Of a stretch of DNA of 6,177 nucleotides, positions 1 to 5,839 are shown one piece after another. Below the pieces are notes generated by a model that did not search any database, was not told the DNA's origin, and saw only the letters and a program-made list of their open reading frames with translations. Origin of the DNA: Pseudomonadota bacterium (GTDB lineage: Bacteria; Pseudomonadota; Alphaproteobacteria; Acetobacterales; Acetobacteraceae); assembly GCA_021819535.1 (NCBI GenBank), contig JAKAQU010000187.1:1-6177 (forward strand), given 5' to 3'. Each line of letters opens with the position of its first letter. Position 1 is the first letter of the stretch. The position numbers and the translations under genes are program-made.

Positions 1-1
1 T

Positions 2-928
2 CCGATCTTGATGATCAAGGCGGCCGCCGGCGGCGGTGGGCGTGGCATTCGTATCGCTCATGATGCCGGCATGCTGGAGCGCCTGCTGGTTGAAGCGCGG
101 GCCGAGGCCAAGGCCGCGTTTGGCGAGGACGCGCTTTATCTCGAACGTTTCCTCGCGCGCGCGCGGCATGTGGAAGTGCAAGTGCTCGGCGATGGCAAAG
201 ACGTCGTGCATTTGTTCGAGCGCGAATGCTCGCTGCAACGCCGGCGGCAGAAAATATGGGAAGAGGCACCGGCTGCCTGTCTTTCCGACGCAACACGCGC
301 GGCGCTCTGCGCATCGGCGGTGCGGCTCGCGCAATCGGTCGGCTATCGCGGCGCGGGGACGCTGGAATATTTGCTCGACGAAGCAAGTGGAGAGTTCTTT
401 TTCATTGAGATGAATACTCGCATTCAGGTCGAACATCCGGTAAGTGAAATGGTCACCGGCATCGATCTCGTGCGGGAGATGCTGCGTATCGCCGGCGGCG
501 AGCCTTTGCGTTTTGTACAATCGGCGATAACGCTGCGTGGTCACGCGATCGAGTGTCGGATCAACGCCGAGGATCCAGCGCGTGATTTTCATCCGGCACC
601 AGGGACGGTTCACGCCCTCGGCGTGCCCGGCGGGCCGGGTGTGCGGTTCGATACCCTGCTTTATCCCGGCTACACAGTTCCGCCGTTCTATGATTCGCTG
701 CTCGGTAAGCTGATTGTGTGGGACGAGGACCGCGTCCAGGCGCTGGCCAGGCTGCGGCGCGCGCTTGGTGAGTTGCGCGTCGAGGGTGGACCGACCACGA
801 TCCCGCTGCACCGAAGACTTGCGGAGCACGTGGATATCATCAACCATGTCGTGCATACCGGTTGGCTGGAGACGTGGCTCAAGCAGGAATCGTTGGTGAA
901 CACCGAAACAGATAAAGGTCGCGCATGA
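2..928 (+). CDS. accC: Biotin carboxylase subunit (AccC family), 5'-truncated by window edge
   Basis: This ATP-grasp enzyme carboxylates biotin on a carrier protein using ATP and bicarbonate in the cytoplasm. The reading frame is open to the left edge (first full codon at base 2), so roughly the first 150 residues of a ~450-residue protein are missing. The visible 308 residues hold the glycine-rich ATP loop KAAAGGGGRG, the RHVEVQ strand, the QRRRQKIWEEAPA segment, the catalytic FFFIEMNTRIQVEHPVSEM motif (metal-binding Glu and active-site Arg) and HAIECRINAEDP, all in the order found in E. coli AccC. The C-terminal tail is normal. Its stop overlaps the next start as ATGA, so it is translationally coupled to a KipI/KipA pair rather than to accB or accA/accD. 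It is therefore probably the biotin carboxylase of a dedicated carboxylase, not the housekeeping acetyl-CoA carboxylase. The family is certain; the pathway is inferred. Confidence 0.93.
   Translation, partial: PILMIKAAAGGGGRGIRIAHDAGMLERLLVEARAEAKAAFGEDALYLERFLARARHVEVQVLGDGKDVVHLFERECSLQRRRQKIWEEAPAACLSDATRAALCASAVRLAQSVGYRGAGTLEYLLDEASGEFFFIEMNTRIQVEHPVSEMVTGIDLVREMLRIAGGEPLRFVQSAITLRGHAIECRINAEDPARDFHPAPGTVHALGVPGGPGVRFDTLLYPGYTVPPFYDSLLGKLIVWDEDRVQALARLRRALGELRVEGGPTTIPLHRRLAEHVDIINHVVHTGWLETWLKQESLVNTETDKGRA
914..918 (+). promoter_or_regulatory. Shine-Dalgarno AAAGG for the KipI/PxpB-family gene
   Basis: AAAGG ends 6 nt before the ATG at 925 and 9 nt before a second in-frame ATG at 928. 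It lies inside the end of the biotin carboxylase gene. It supports a start at 925 or 928 rather than at the third ATG (937), which has no purine-rich sequence at a suitable distance. Confidence 0.5.
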
Positions 929-1800
929 TGACACGCATGAGCTTCGGAGGAGACGAGCACATCTTCGTCGAGCTCGACGAGGAAATGTCGCTCGACGCCT
1001 GTTTTCGCGCCCTCTCGCTTGCTCGGGCGGTGCGCGCGAGCGGCATCAAGGGTATCACCGAGGTCTGCCCGGCCAATGCCTCGTTCCTGGTCAGGTTCGA
1101 CCCCGACGTGATCGCGCCCGACGATCTACGCGCGGAACTCGTTTCGCTCGATCAGGCGACCGAGCGGGCGGAACCGCTGTTGAACACGCGTATCATCGAG
1201 GTGCCGGTATTCTACAACGATCCCTGGACGCGCGAGACGCTGATGCGCTTCCGCGAACGCCATCAGGCACCGGACATGACCGATCTCGAATATGCAGCGC
1301 AGATCAACAATTATGCCTCGGTCGATGCGCTGATCGCCGCGCATGCTGCATCACCCTGGTTCGTCAGCATGGTCGGCTTCGTTGCCGGCCTGCCCTGGTT
1401 ATATCAGATGGTCGAGCGTGCGAAGCAGATCGAGGTGCCGAAATACCTGCGCCCGCGCACAGATACACCGCGGCTCACGGTCGGGCACGGCGGCTGTCTC
1501 GGCTGTATGTACTCGGTGCGCGGCGCCGGCGGCTATCAGATGTTCGGCATCACGCCGATGCCGATCTACGATCCGGCGCAATCCATCTCCTATCTTCGCG
1601 ATTTCATGATTTTGTTCAATCCTGGTGATATCGTGAGGTTTCGACCAATCGGGCGCGAGGAATATGATGCGATCGCCGCAGAGGTCGCGGCAGGCCGTTT
1701 TGTGCCACGCATCAGCCCGGTCGTATTTTCGCTCGACGCGTTCCACGCCGATCCTGCTGCCAGCAACGCCAAGCTTGTGGGGGCACTCAATGGCCATTGA
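925..1800 (+). CDS. KipI/PxpB-family (allophanate hydrolase subunit 1-like) protein, divergent; putative carboxyltransferase half
   Basis: This 291-residue protein has the family layout: an N-terminal domain (about 1-90, FLVRFDP near 55), then VPVFYND (93-99), GFVAGLPWL (151-159), KYLRPRTDTPRLTVG (173-187) and GGYQMFGITPMPIYDP (202-217). In known members this fold pairs with KipA/PxpC, either as 5-oxoprolinase (PxpABC) or as the carboxyltransferase part of urea carboxylase. It departs from the consensus as I recall it: the GPDL segment after VPVxY is absent, PGFPYL reads AGLPWL, and the GQTGIYP region reads CLGCMYS, giving a Cys191-x2-Cys194 pair. Its start overlaps the biotin carboxylase stop by 4 bp (ATGA) and its end overlaps the KipA-like gene by 11 bp, so the three are probably made together. 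A split biotin-dependent carboxyltransferase fits this context better than plain 5-oxoprolinase, which needs no biotin carboxylase. The substrate is unknown. Confidence 0.85.
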   Translation: MMTRMSFGGDEHIFVELDEEMSLDACFRALSLARAVRASGIKGITEVCPANASFLVRFDPDVIAPDDLRAELVSLDQATERAEPLLNTRIIEVPVFYNDPWTRETLMRFRERHQAPDMTDLEYAAQINNYASVDALIAAHAASPWFVSMVGFVAGLPWLYQMVERAKQIEVPKYLRPRTDTPRLTVGHGGCLGCMYSVRGAGGYQMFGITPMPIYDPAQSISYLRDFMILFNPGDIVRFRPIGREEYDAIAAEVAAGRFVPRISPVVFSLDAFHADPAASNAKLVGALNGH

Positions 1801-2779
1801 AGTCATCAAGCCCGGTCTCGCGACATCGGTGCAGGATCTCGGGCGGCCGGGCTATTATCATCTCGGCATTCCCGAATCTGGCGGCATGGACCGCTATGCC
1901 TTGCGCGCGGCCAATCTGCTCGTCGGCAATGCCGAGGGGGATGCGGTGTTGGAGGCGACATTCCAGGGGCCGGAGCTGCGTTTCACGCGAGATGCGCTGA
2001 TCGCCGTCACTGGCGCCGAATTGCCGCCGCTGGTCGATGGCGCCGCCCGCCCTACCTGGACGTCTTTTGCGGTGAGAGCGGGGGAGGTGCTGGGTTTCGG
2101 TTTTCTCAAGCAGGGTGCGCGCGCGTATATCGCCGCTGCCGGCGGCATCGATGTGCCGGCGGTGCTGGGGAGCCGTTCCACCTACGCGCTCGGCGCGCTC
2201 GGTGGGTTCGCGGGGCGGAAGCTCGAAGCCGGAGACGTTTTGCCGCTCGGCGCGATAGGTAACACCGTGCAAGAGGGCCGCGCCGTGCCGGAAGCATTGC
2301 GCCCTCTTCTCCCATCCCCGGTGATATTGCGGGTTCTGCCGGGGCTCTATGATTTTCGTACCACCGAAGCTGCGCGAGACGGGTTTTTTGCCGATGCGTG
2401 GAAGGTCGCGGCCGAGGCAGACCGCATCGGGTATCGCTTTCGTGGCGGGCGAAAACTAGAATTCGTGCCGCGCAGGCAGCCCTTCGGGGCTGGCTCCGAT
2501 CCCTCGAATATTGTCGATAGTTGCTACCCGTACGGCTCCATCCAGGTTCCGGCCGGCAGTGAGCCGATAATACTGCATCGCGATGCCGTCTCGGGCGGCG
2601 GTTATTTCATGATCGGCACGGTGATTTCGGCGGATATGGATCTGATTGGCCAAATGCAACCGAACATGCCGACACGCTTCGCGCCGGTGGACATGCCTCA
2701 AGCGCTCGCCGCCCGCCGCGACGCGGCCGAACGCCTGGCGGCGTTGCGCCGGAGTCTGGAATACAATCAAAAGTTGTGA
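1790..2779 (+). CDS. KipA/PxpC-family (allophanate hydrolase subunit 2-like) biotin-dependent carboxyltransferase protein
   Basis: This 329-residue protein starts with the family signature IEVIKPGLATSVQDLGRPGY and continues with GIPESGGMDRYALRAAN (26-42), AVTGAELP (72-79), GARAYIAAAGGIDVPAVLGSRST (109-131), RVLPG (181-185), DRIGYRF (211-217), YGSIQVPAGSEPI (248-260) and GGGYFMIGTVISADMDLIGQ (269-288). The length is usual for KipA/PxpC. The ATG at 1790 is chosen because homology begins there and a G-rich stretch (GTGGGGG, 1777-1783) lies 6 nt upstream; the frame is open further upstream but that part has no family similarity. The usual DRQTTGGY motif reads DAVSGGGY, a change that matches the divergence of its KipI-like partner. 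It probably forms the carboxyltransferase active site with that partner and is fed by carboxybiotin. It is the last gene of the operon; the next gene converges from the right after 57 bp. Confidence 0.9.
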   Translation: MAIEVIKPGLATSVQDLGRPGYYHLGIPESGGMDRYALRAANLLVGNAEGDAVLEATFQGPELRFTRDALIAVTGAELPPLVDGAARPTWTSFAVRAGEVLGFGFLKQGARAYIAAAGGIDVPAVLGSRSTYALGALGGFAGRKLEAGDVLPLGAIGNTVQEGRAVPEALRPLLPSPVILRVLPGLYDFRTTEAARDGFFADAWKVAAEADRIGYRFRGGRKLEFVPRRQPFGAGSDPSNIVDSCYPYGSIQVPAGSEPIILHRDAVSGGGYFMIGTVISADMDLIGQMQPNMPTRFAPVDMPQALAARRDAAERLAALRRSLEYNQKL

Positions 2780-2836
2780 CGAAGCTATTTTTGCTCCCTT
2801 GCTCTCAACAACACCGTGTCCTGCGACGGTCATCTG

Positions 2837-3694
2837 TCAGTGCGACATGAAGACCGGCACCGTCATCTCCTGCAACAGCCGCCGCGTGATGCCGCCGAGC
2901 AGCATTTCGCGGAAACGCGAATGGCCGTAAGCGCCGACGACGAGGAGATCGGCGTTCGTATCGAAAACCTCGTTGAGCAGAACATCCGCCTCGCTGATAT
3001 CCTTGGCGATGGTGTGGTTGGCGATCGCATGCACACCATGACGCGCGAGATGGAGCGCGATATCGGCCGCGGGCACGCGGTCGCTCTGATTGACCCCGGC
3101 TTGCGGGTTGATCGCGAGAACGGAGGCGGTTTTGGCTTTCTCAAGCAGTGGCAGCGCGTCATTGACGGCGCGCGCCGCTTCCCGCCCGCTATCCCAGCCG
3201 ATCAGAACTGTCTCGCCAAGGGTCGTGAAATTGCCGAACGCGGGCACGATCAAAACCGGACGGCCGGAGGTGAAGAGAAGGCGGGCGATGAAATCCGTGC
3301 TCTCCGGCGGGCGCGGCGATTGCGGATCGTCCTGGCCGACGATGGTGAGATCGGCATAGCGGGCATGGAGGGCAACGGTCGCCGCCATTCGCCCGGAAGC
3401 GACGCGCCATTCGCCGTTGAACCCGTCCTGGCGGCGGCGCGCCTCGAATTGCGCCTCCGCGCGCGCGGCACCTTCCCGCACGCCCTGCTGCAGCCGGTTG
3501 ACCAGGGCATCGGCATCGACGGCGTCGGCATAGGCGAGCGCCGATGCTTCGAGCCAGCTTGGCAGCGAGGTATCGGCGACATAAAGCCCGGTGAGACGGG
3601 CATCGTGAGCGACGGCGAGGCGTGCCGCGAGATCGAGGCGCACTTCGTCGCGCAAGCCGCCGTCGAAATGAACCAGAATGTCCTTGAACGACAT
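2837..3694 (-). CDS. Universal stress protein, tandem UspA domains
   Basis: This 285-residue cytoplasmic protein has two UspA-like domains, about 1-151 and 160-285. The first opens with KDILVHFDGG, the usual strand-1 pattern, but its nucleotide-binding loop is degenerate (VGQDDPQSPRPP near 119-130). The second ends with VVGAYGHSRFREMLLGG (252-268), which fits the ATP-binding pattern G-x2-G-x9-G with Gly instead of Ser/Thr in the last place. Members of this family bind ATP or act as stress and dormancy regulators; the exact role here is unknown. The ATG at 3694 is supported by a GGAG Shine-Dalgarno with 9-nt spacing. The gene lies 87 bp downstream of hemN on the same strand and has a weak FNR-like box of its own, so low-oxygen induction is plausible. 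It converges on the KipA-like gene with no clear terminator between them. Confidence 0.92.
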   Translation of the reverse strand: MSFKDILVHFDGGLRDEVRLDLAARLAVAHDARLTGLYVADTSLPSWLEASALAYADAVDADALVNRLQQGVREGAARAEAQFEARRRQDGFNGEWRVASGRMAATVALHARYADLTIVGQDDPQSPRPPESTDFIARLLFTSGRPVLIVPAFGNFTTLGETVLIGWDSGREAARAVNDALPLLEKAKTASVLAINPQAGVNQSDRVPAADIALHLARHGVHAIANHTIAKDISEADVLLNEVFDTNADLLVVGAYGHSRFREMLLGGITRRLLQEMTVPVFMSH

Positions 3695-3703
3695 GGCATG
3701 AAA

Positions 3704-3707
3704 CTCC
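3704..3707 (-). promoter_or_regulatory. Shine-Dalgarno GGAG of the universal stress protein gene
   Basis: On the minus strand GGAG lies 9 nt before the ATG at 3694. It fixes the start of the usp gene and contrasts with hemN next door, which has no such sequence. Confidence 0.6.
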
Positions 3708-3730
3708 GACCGAGAAAACAGCGCCCGATC

Positions 3731-3736
3731 ATCGTA
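3731..3736 (-). promoter_or_regulatory. Candidate -10 hexamer (TACGAT) of the usp promoter
   Basis: On the minus strand TACGAT matches the -10 consensus TATAAT at 4 of 6 positions. It would place the transcript start near 3724, leaving about 30 nt of leader that contains the GGAG ribosome site. Its centre is 30 bp from the centre of the FNR-like box at 3757-3770. A GATGAT at 3728-3733 is an alternative. The evidence is weak when taken alone and rests on the spacing. Confidence 0.3.
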
Positions 3737-3758
3737 TGGCGGACGGGCATCCCGCCAT
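3736..3758. other. Inverted repeat (7-bp stem) in the hemN-usp gap
   Basis: ATGGCGG (3736-3742) is the exact reverse complement of CCGCCAT (3752-3758), with a 9-nt loop. Flanking GATC on each side could extend the pairing with a bulge. On the minus strand no T-run follows, so it is not a convincing intrinsic terminator for hemN. It touches both the candidate -10 hexamer and the FNR-like box, and could be a transcript-end stabiliser or chance. Confidence 0.3.
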
Positions 3759-3770
3759 GATCTGCCTCAA
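3757..3770 (-). promoter_or_regulatory. Degenerate FNR/FixK-like box upstream of usp
   Basis: The minus-strand sequence TTGAGGCAGATCAT matches the FNR/FixK consensus TTGAT-N4-ATCAA at 8 of 10 defined bases, one mismatch in each half. Its centre is 69.5 bp upstream of the usp ATG. For a start near 3722-3724 this puts the site at about -39.5 to -41.5, the class II activator position. Universal stress proteins are known FNR/FixK-type targets in several proteobacteria. Eight of ten is not rare in a genome, so the call rests on position and on the similar layout at hemN. Confidence 0.4.
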
Positions 3771-3781
3771 TACCCGGCCGC

Positions 3782-5134
3782 TCAGATCGCTTTCGCGTGG
3801 CGGGCAGCGTCCGGTTCCAGATAGCGGTCAAAGGCGGCGGCGACGGCGCGCAGAAACGGGCGCGCCCGCGCGGGAACGGCAAGGCGCTCGCCATCCCATT
3901 CGATGAGACCGAGGGCGGCGAGTTCGTCGAGCGCCGGGCGGGCATCGTCGAGATCGCCCGGCCCGCCGCCATGTGCCGCGAGATGGCCGGGAAGATCGAG
4001 CGTCATCGCGCACATCACCTGCTCGATCGCGGCGCGGCGCAGACGATCATCGGCGCTGAGCGCAACCCCGCGCAGGGTCGCAAGCCGCCCCGCGGCCACC
4101 GCCGCGCGATAGGCCGGGACAGAAGACGCATTCTGAACATAGCCTTGCGGCAGGCTGCTGATCGCCGATGCCCCGAAGCCGATCAGGGCATCGGCGCCAT
4201 CGTCGGTATAGCCCTGGAAATTGCGCCGCAATCTGCCCTCGGCCGCGGCGCGCGCGAGCCCATCCTCCGGTTTGGCGAAATGATCGAGGCCGACCGCAAG
4301 ATAGCCGCGCGCGGCGATTTCGCTCTCAGCGATGTCGCGGAGCAGGTAGCGCGCCCGCGCATCGGGGAGTGACGCCTCCGGGATCAAGGCCTGATGGCGC
4401 TGCATCCACGGCACATGGGCGTAGCCGAAGACGGCGATTCGCTCGGGCACGATCGTCAGCGCGTCGCGGAGTGTGGCGCGCAGCCCGTCCGCGGTCTGAT
4501 AGGGAAGGCCATAGACGAGATCGAGATTGATCGAGCGGGCGCCGATGCCGCGCAAAGCCTCGGCGCAGGCCGCGGTTTCGGCGAAGGATTGCTGGCGGCC
4601 GATGGTTTTCTGCACGTCGGCGGCGAAATCCTGCACCCCGAGGCTCGCCCGCGTCACGCCGATCGCCCGCAGCGCATCGAGGCGATCCCTCGGCAGGCGG
4701 CGCGGGTCGATCTCGATCGCGATTTCGGCGTCGGCGGCGAGGCGGAAATGGTCGCCGATCGTCGCCATGATGGCGATGATCTCGGTCGCTGGCAGGATGC
4801 TCGGCGTGCCGCCGCCCCAATGGATCTGGCGCACGGTGAGCGGCTTTCCGATTTTGGCCGCGACCAGGGCGATTTCGGCGCGGAGCGTTGCGGCATAGGA
4901 GACGAGCGGCGCCTCGGTGTTCACAGCGCTGGTATGGCAGCCGCAAAACCGGCACAGCGTTTGGCAAAACGGGACATGGAGATAGAGCGAGAGCGCGGCC
5001 GTCTCGGGCAATGCGCCGAGCCAGCCTGCTGCGGTTTCCGCGCCGATCGCGGCCGAGAAATGCGGCGCCGTCGGGTAGCTGGTATAGCGCGGCACGCGGC
5101 GGTCGTAGCGGGCGATCAGGGCGTCGATGTCCAT
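3782..5134 (-). CDS. hemN: Oxygen-independent coproporphyrinogen III oxidase (radical SAM)
   Basis: HemN decarboxylates coproporphyrinogen III to protoporphyrinogen IX without oxygen, using S-adenosylmethionine radicals, in the cytoplasm. The 450-residue product has the N-terminal RYDRRVPRYTSYPTAPHF signature (9-26), the 4Fe-4S motif C57-x3-C61-x2-C64 followed by C66, GGGTPS (107-112), EIDPR (141-145), LGVQDF (165-170), the R180 region, NLDLVYGLP (203-211), RNFQGYT (304-310) and GFGASAIS (319-326). The C-terminal TLRGVALSADDRLRRAAIEQVMC (353-375) marks true HemN rather than the HemW heme chaperone. Length and start agree with the family; residues from about 7 onward are conserved, so a later start is excluded. 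No Shine-Dalgarno precedes the ATG. Instead a -10-like hexamer ends 6 nt before it and a perfect FNR/FixK box lies 34-47 nt before it, pointing to anaerobic control and a leaderless mRNA. The cytochrome c gene lies upstream on the same strand. Confidence 0.97.
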   Translation of the reverse strand: MDIDALIARYDRRVPRYTSYPTAPHFSAAIGAETAAGWLGALPETAALSLYLHVPFCQTLCRFCGCHTSAVNTEAPLVSYAATLRAEIALVAAKIGKPLTVRQIHWGGGTPSILPATEIIAIMATIGDHFRLAADAEIAIEIDPRRLPRDRLDALRAIGVTRASLGVQDFAADVQKTIGRQQSFAETAACAEALRGIGARSINLDLVYGLPYQTADGLRATLRDALTIVPERIAVFGYAHVPWMQRHQALIPEASLPDARARYLLRDIAESEIAARGYLAVGLDHFAKPEDGLARAAAEGRLRRNFQGYTDDGADALIGFGASAISSLPQGYVQNASSVPAYRAAVAAGRLATLRGVALSADDRLRRAAIEQVMCAMTLDLPGHLAAHGGGPGDLDDARPALDELAALGLIEWDGERLAVPARARPFLRAVAAAFDRYLEPDAARHAKAI

Positions 5135-5140
5135 GACGAA

Positions 5141-5146
5141 AATCTA
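5141..5146 (-). promoter_or_regulatory. Predicted -10 hexamer (TAGATT) of the hemN promoter
   Basis: On the minus strand TAGATT, 4 of 6 matches to TATAAT, is separated by 6 nt (TTCGTC) from the hemN ATG. If the A of the ATG is +1, the hexamer occupies exactly -12 to -7. It is centred 31 bp from the FNR/FixK box, near the 32 bp expected for a class II FNR promoter. Confidence 0.55.
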
Positions 5147-5167
5147 GGGGGATCGCGGCGTTCCGCC

Positions 5168-5181
5168 TTGATCGAGATCAA
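5168..5181 (-). promoter_or_regulatory. Perfect FNR/FixK-type box of hemN
   Basis: The plus-strand TTGATCGAGATCAA matches TTGAT-N4-ATCAA at all ten defined bases. The dyad extends to CTTGATC/GATCAAG (5167-5173, 5176-5182) around a GA centre. It lies in the 64-bp gap between the cytochrome c stop and the hemN start, centred 40.5 bp upstream of the hemN ATG. Known hemN/hemZ genes of Rhodobacter and Bradyrhizobium are activated by FnrL or FixK through such sites, so activation of hemN at low oxygen is the natural reading. The centred position in a gap and the downstream gene identity make chance unlikely. Confidence 0.85.
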
Positions 5182-5198
5182 GAATGGTGGGGTTCGCC

Positions 5199-5762
5199 TC
5201 AAAGCCCGGCGAGGTAGGCGGCGAGGGCTTTGATATCGTCGTCCGAATAGGCCTTCATGAGATCGGTCATCCAGGCGTTATTGGCCCGCGTGCCAGAGCG
5301 GAAGGCCTCCATCGTTGCCAGGAGATAGTCGAAGCCTTGGTCGGAGACGCGCGGCACCAGGCTCGCGCCAAGGAACCCCGCGAGATGGCATTGCGAGCAT
5401 TGGGCGGAATTGGCCACTTTCTGGGCGCGCTCGGCAGTGGCGTCATCGGCCGGCTTCTGGCCGAGCGTCGGCCAGGGTTTTTTCGAGAAATATTCGGCCA
5501 ACGCCATCATGTCGTCGCGCGACATATCGGCGACCATCGGCGCCATCATCTCGCTTGCTCGCGCGCCGCGTTTGAAATCGCGCAACTCGATATAGAGATA
5601 GCCGGCATTCTGGCCCCAGATCACCGGGATTTTGGGATCGGCCGGCACGCCGTTTTCGCCGTGGCAGGAGGCACAGAGCGTCGCTTTGCCAGAGATATCG
5701 TCGGCGCGGGCGGCGGGAATGACGGCAAGGGCGGCAAAAAACGCGAAGATCCAGCTCGGCAT
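5199..5762 (-). CDS. Periplasmic diheme cytochrome c, c4 type
   Basis: The 187-residue precursor opens with a hydrophobic signal peptide (MPSWIFAFFAALAVIPAARA, probable cleavage after residue 20). Two class I heme domains follow: CASCH at 30-34 and CSQCH at 122-126. Likely distal Met ligands are in EMMAPM (71-76) and near M165 in the NNAWM segment. Both domains end with the usual xLAxY helix (MALAEYF, ALAAYLAGL). This is the c4 pattern: a small electron carrier in the periplasm. The ATG at 5762 is chosen because it gives a clean signal peptide and has GGACGAG 9 nt upstream. The frame is open further, to a TTG at 5825, but that would translate through the terminator hairpin; an ATG at 5780 is possible. 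Lying directly after a PQQ dehydrogenase that ends without a heme domain, it is probably that enzyme's electron acceptor. The N-region of the signal lacks a positive charge, which is slightly unusual. Confidence 0.9.
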   Translation of the reverse strand: MPSWIFAFFAALAVIPAARADDISGKATLCASCHGENGVPADPKIPVIWGQNAGYLYIELRDFKRGARASEMMAPMVADMSRDDMMALAEYFSKKPWPTLGQKPADDATAERAQKVANSAQCSQCHLAGFLGASLVPRVSDQGFDYLLATMEAFRSGTRANNAWMTDLMKAYSDDDIKALAAYLAGL

Positions 5763-5786
5763 CAGGGCAATCTCGTCCATTTTCAG

Positions 5787-5819
5787 AAAAACGGACGGGG
5801 CCGTTTGCGGCCCCGTCCG
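5787..5819 (-). terminator. Strong intrinsic terminator after the PQQ dehydrogenase gene
   Basis: CGGACGGGGCCG (5792-5803) pairs perfectly with CGGCCCCGTCCG (5808-5819), giving a 12-bp GC-rich stem with a 4-nt loop. On the minus strand the stem is followed at once by five T (5787-5791). It begins 20 bp after the dehydrogenase stop and ends about 25 nt before the cytochrome c ATG, so it separates two functionally linked genes. Confidence 0.88.
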
Positions 5820-5839
5820 CCTCAAGTCACGTCATGCAC

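Noticed and set aside
7..19. CTTGATGATCAAG palindrome near the left edge, resembling an FNR box.
   Set aside because: The half-sites are separated by one base instead of four, and it lies inside the conserved biotin carboxylase coding sequence.
1664..1789. Upstream extension of the KipA-like frame to an ATG at 1664.
   Set aside because: These 42 codons overlap the well-supported KipI-like gene and show no KipA similarity; family homology begins at the ATG at 1790.
2813..2830. ACCGT/ACGGT inverted repeat in the gap between the convergent KipA-like and usp genes.
   Set aside because: Only a 5-bp stem with an 8-nt loop and no T-run on either strand; not a supportable terminator.
2816..3760. 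Long plus-strand open frame (314 codons) opposite the universal stress gene.
   Set aside because: It is fully antisense to a clear UspA protein, its translation is Arg/Gly/Glu-rich without any recognisable motif, and long antisense frames are expected in GC-rich codon usage.
3736..3762. Hairpin after hemN considered as an intrinsic terminator.
   Set aside because: On the minus strand it is followed by ACGATGATCGGG, with no T-run, so termination by this structure alone is not supported.
4394..5233. Long plus-strand open frame (279 codons) opposite hemN.
   Set aside because: hemN on the other strand is unmistakable; the antisense product is low-complexity and has no family features.
5763..5825. 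Possible longer cytochrome c starting at TTG 5825.
   Set aside because: The extension would be encoded by the terminator hairpin and T-run, and the signal peptide starts naturally at the ATG at 5762.
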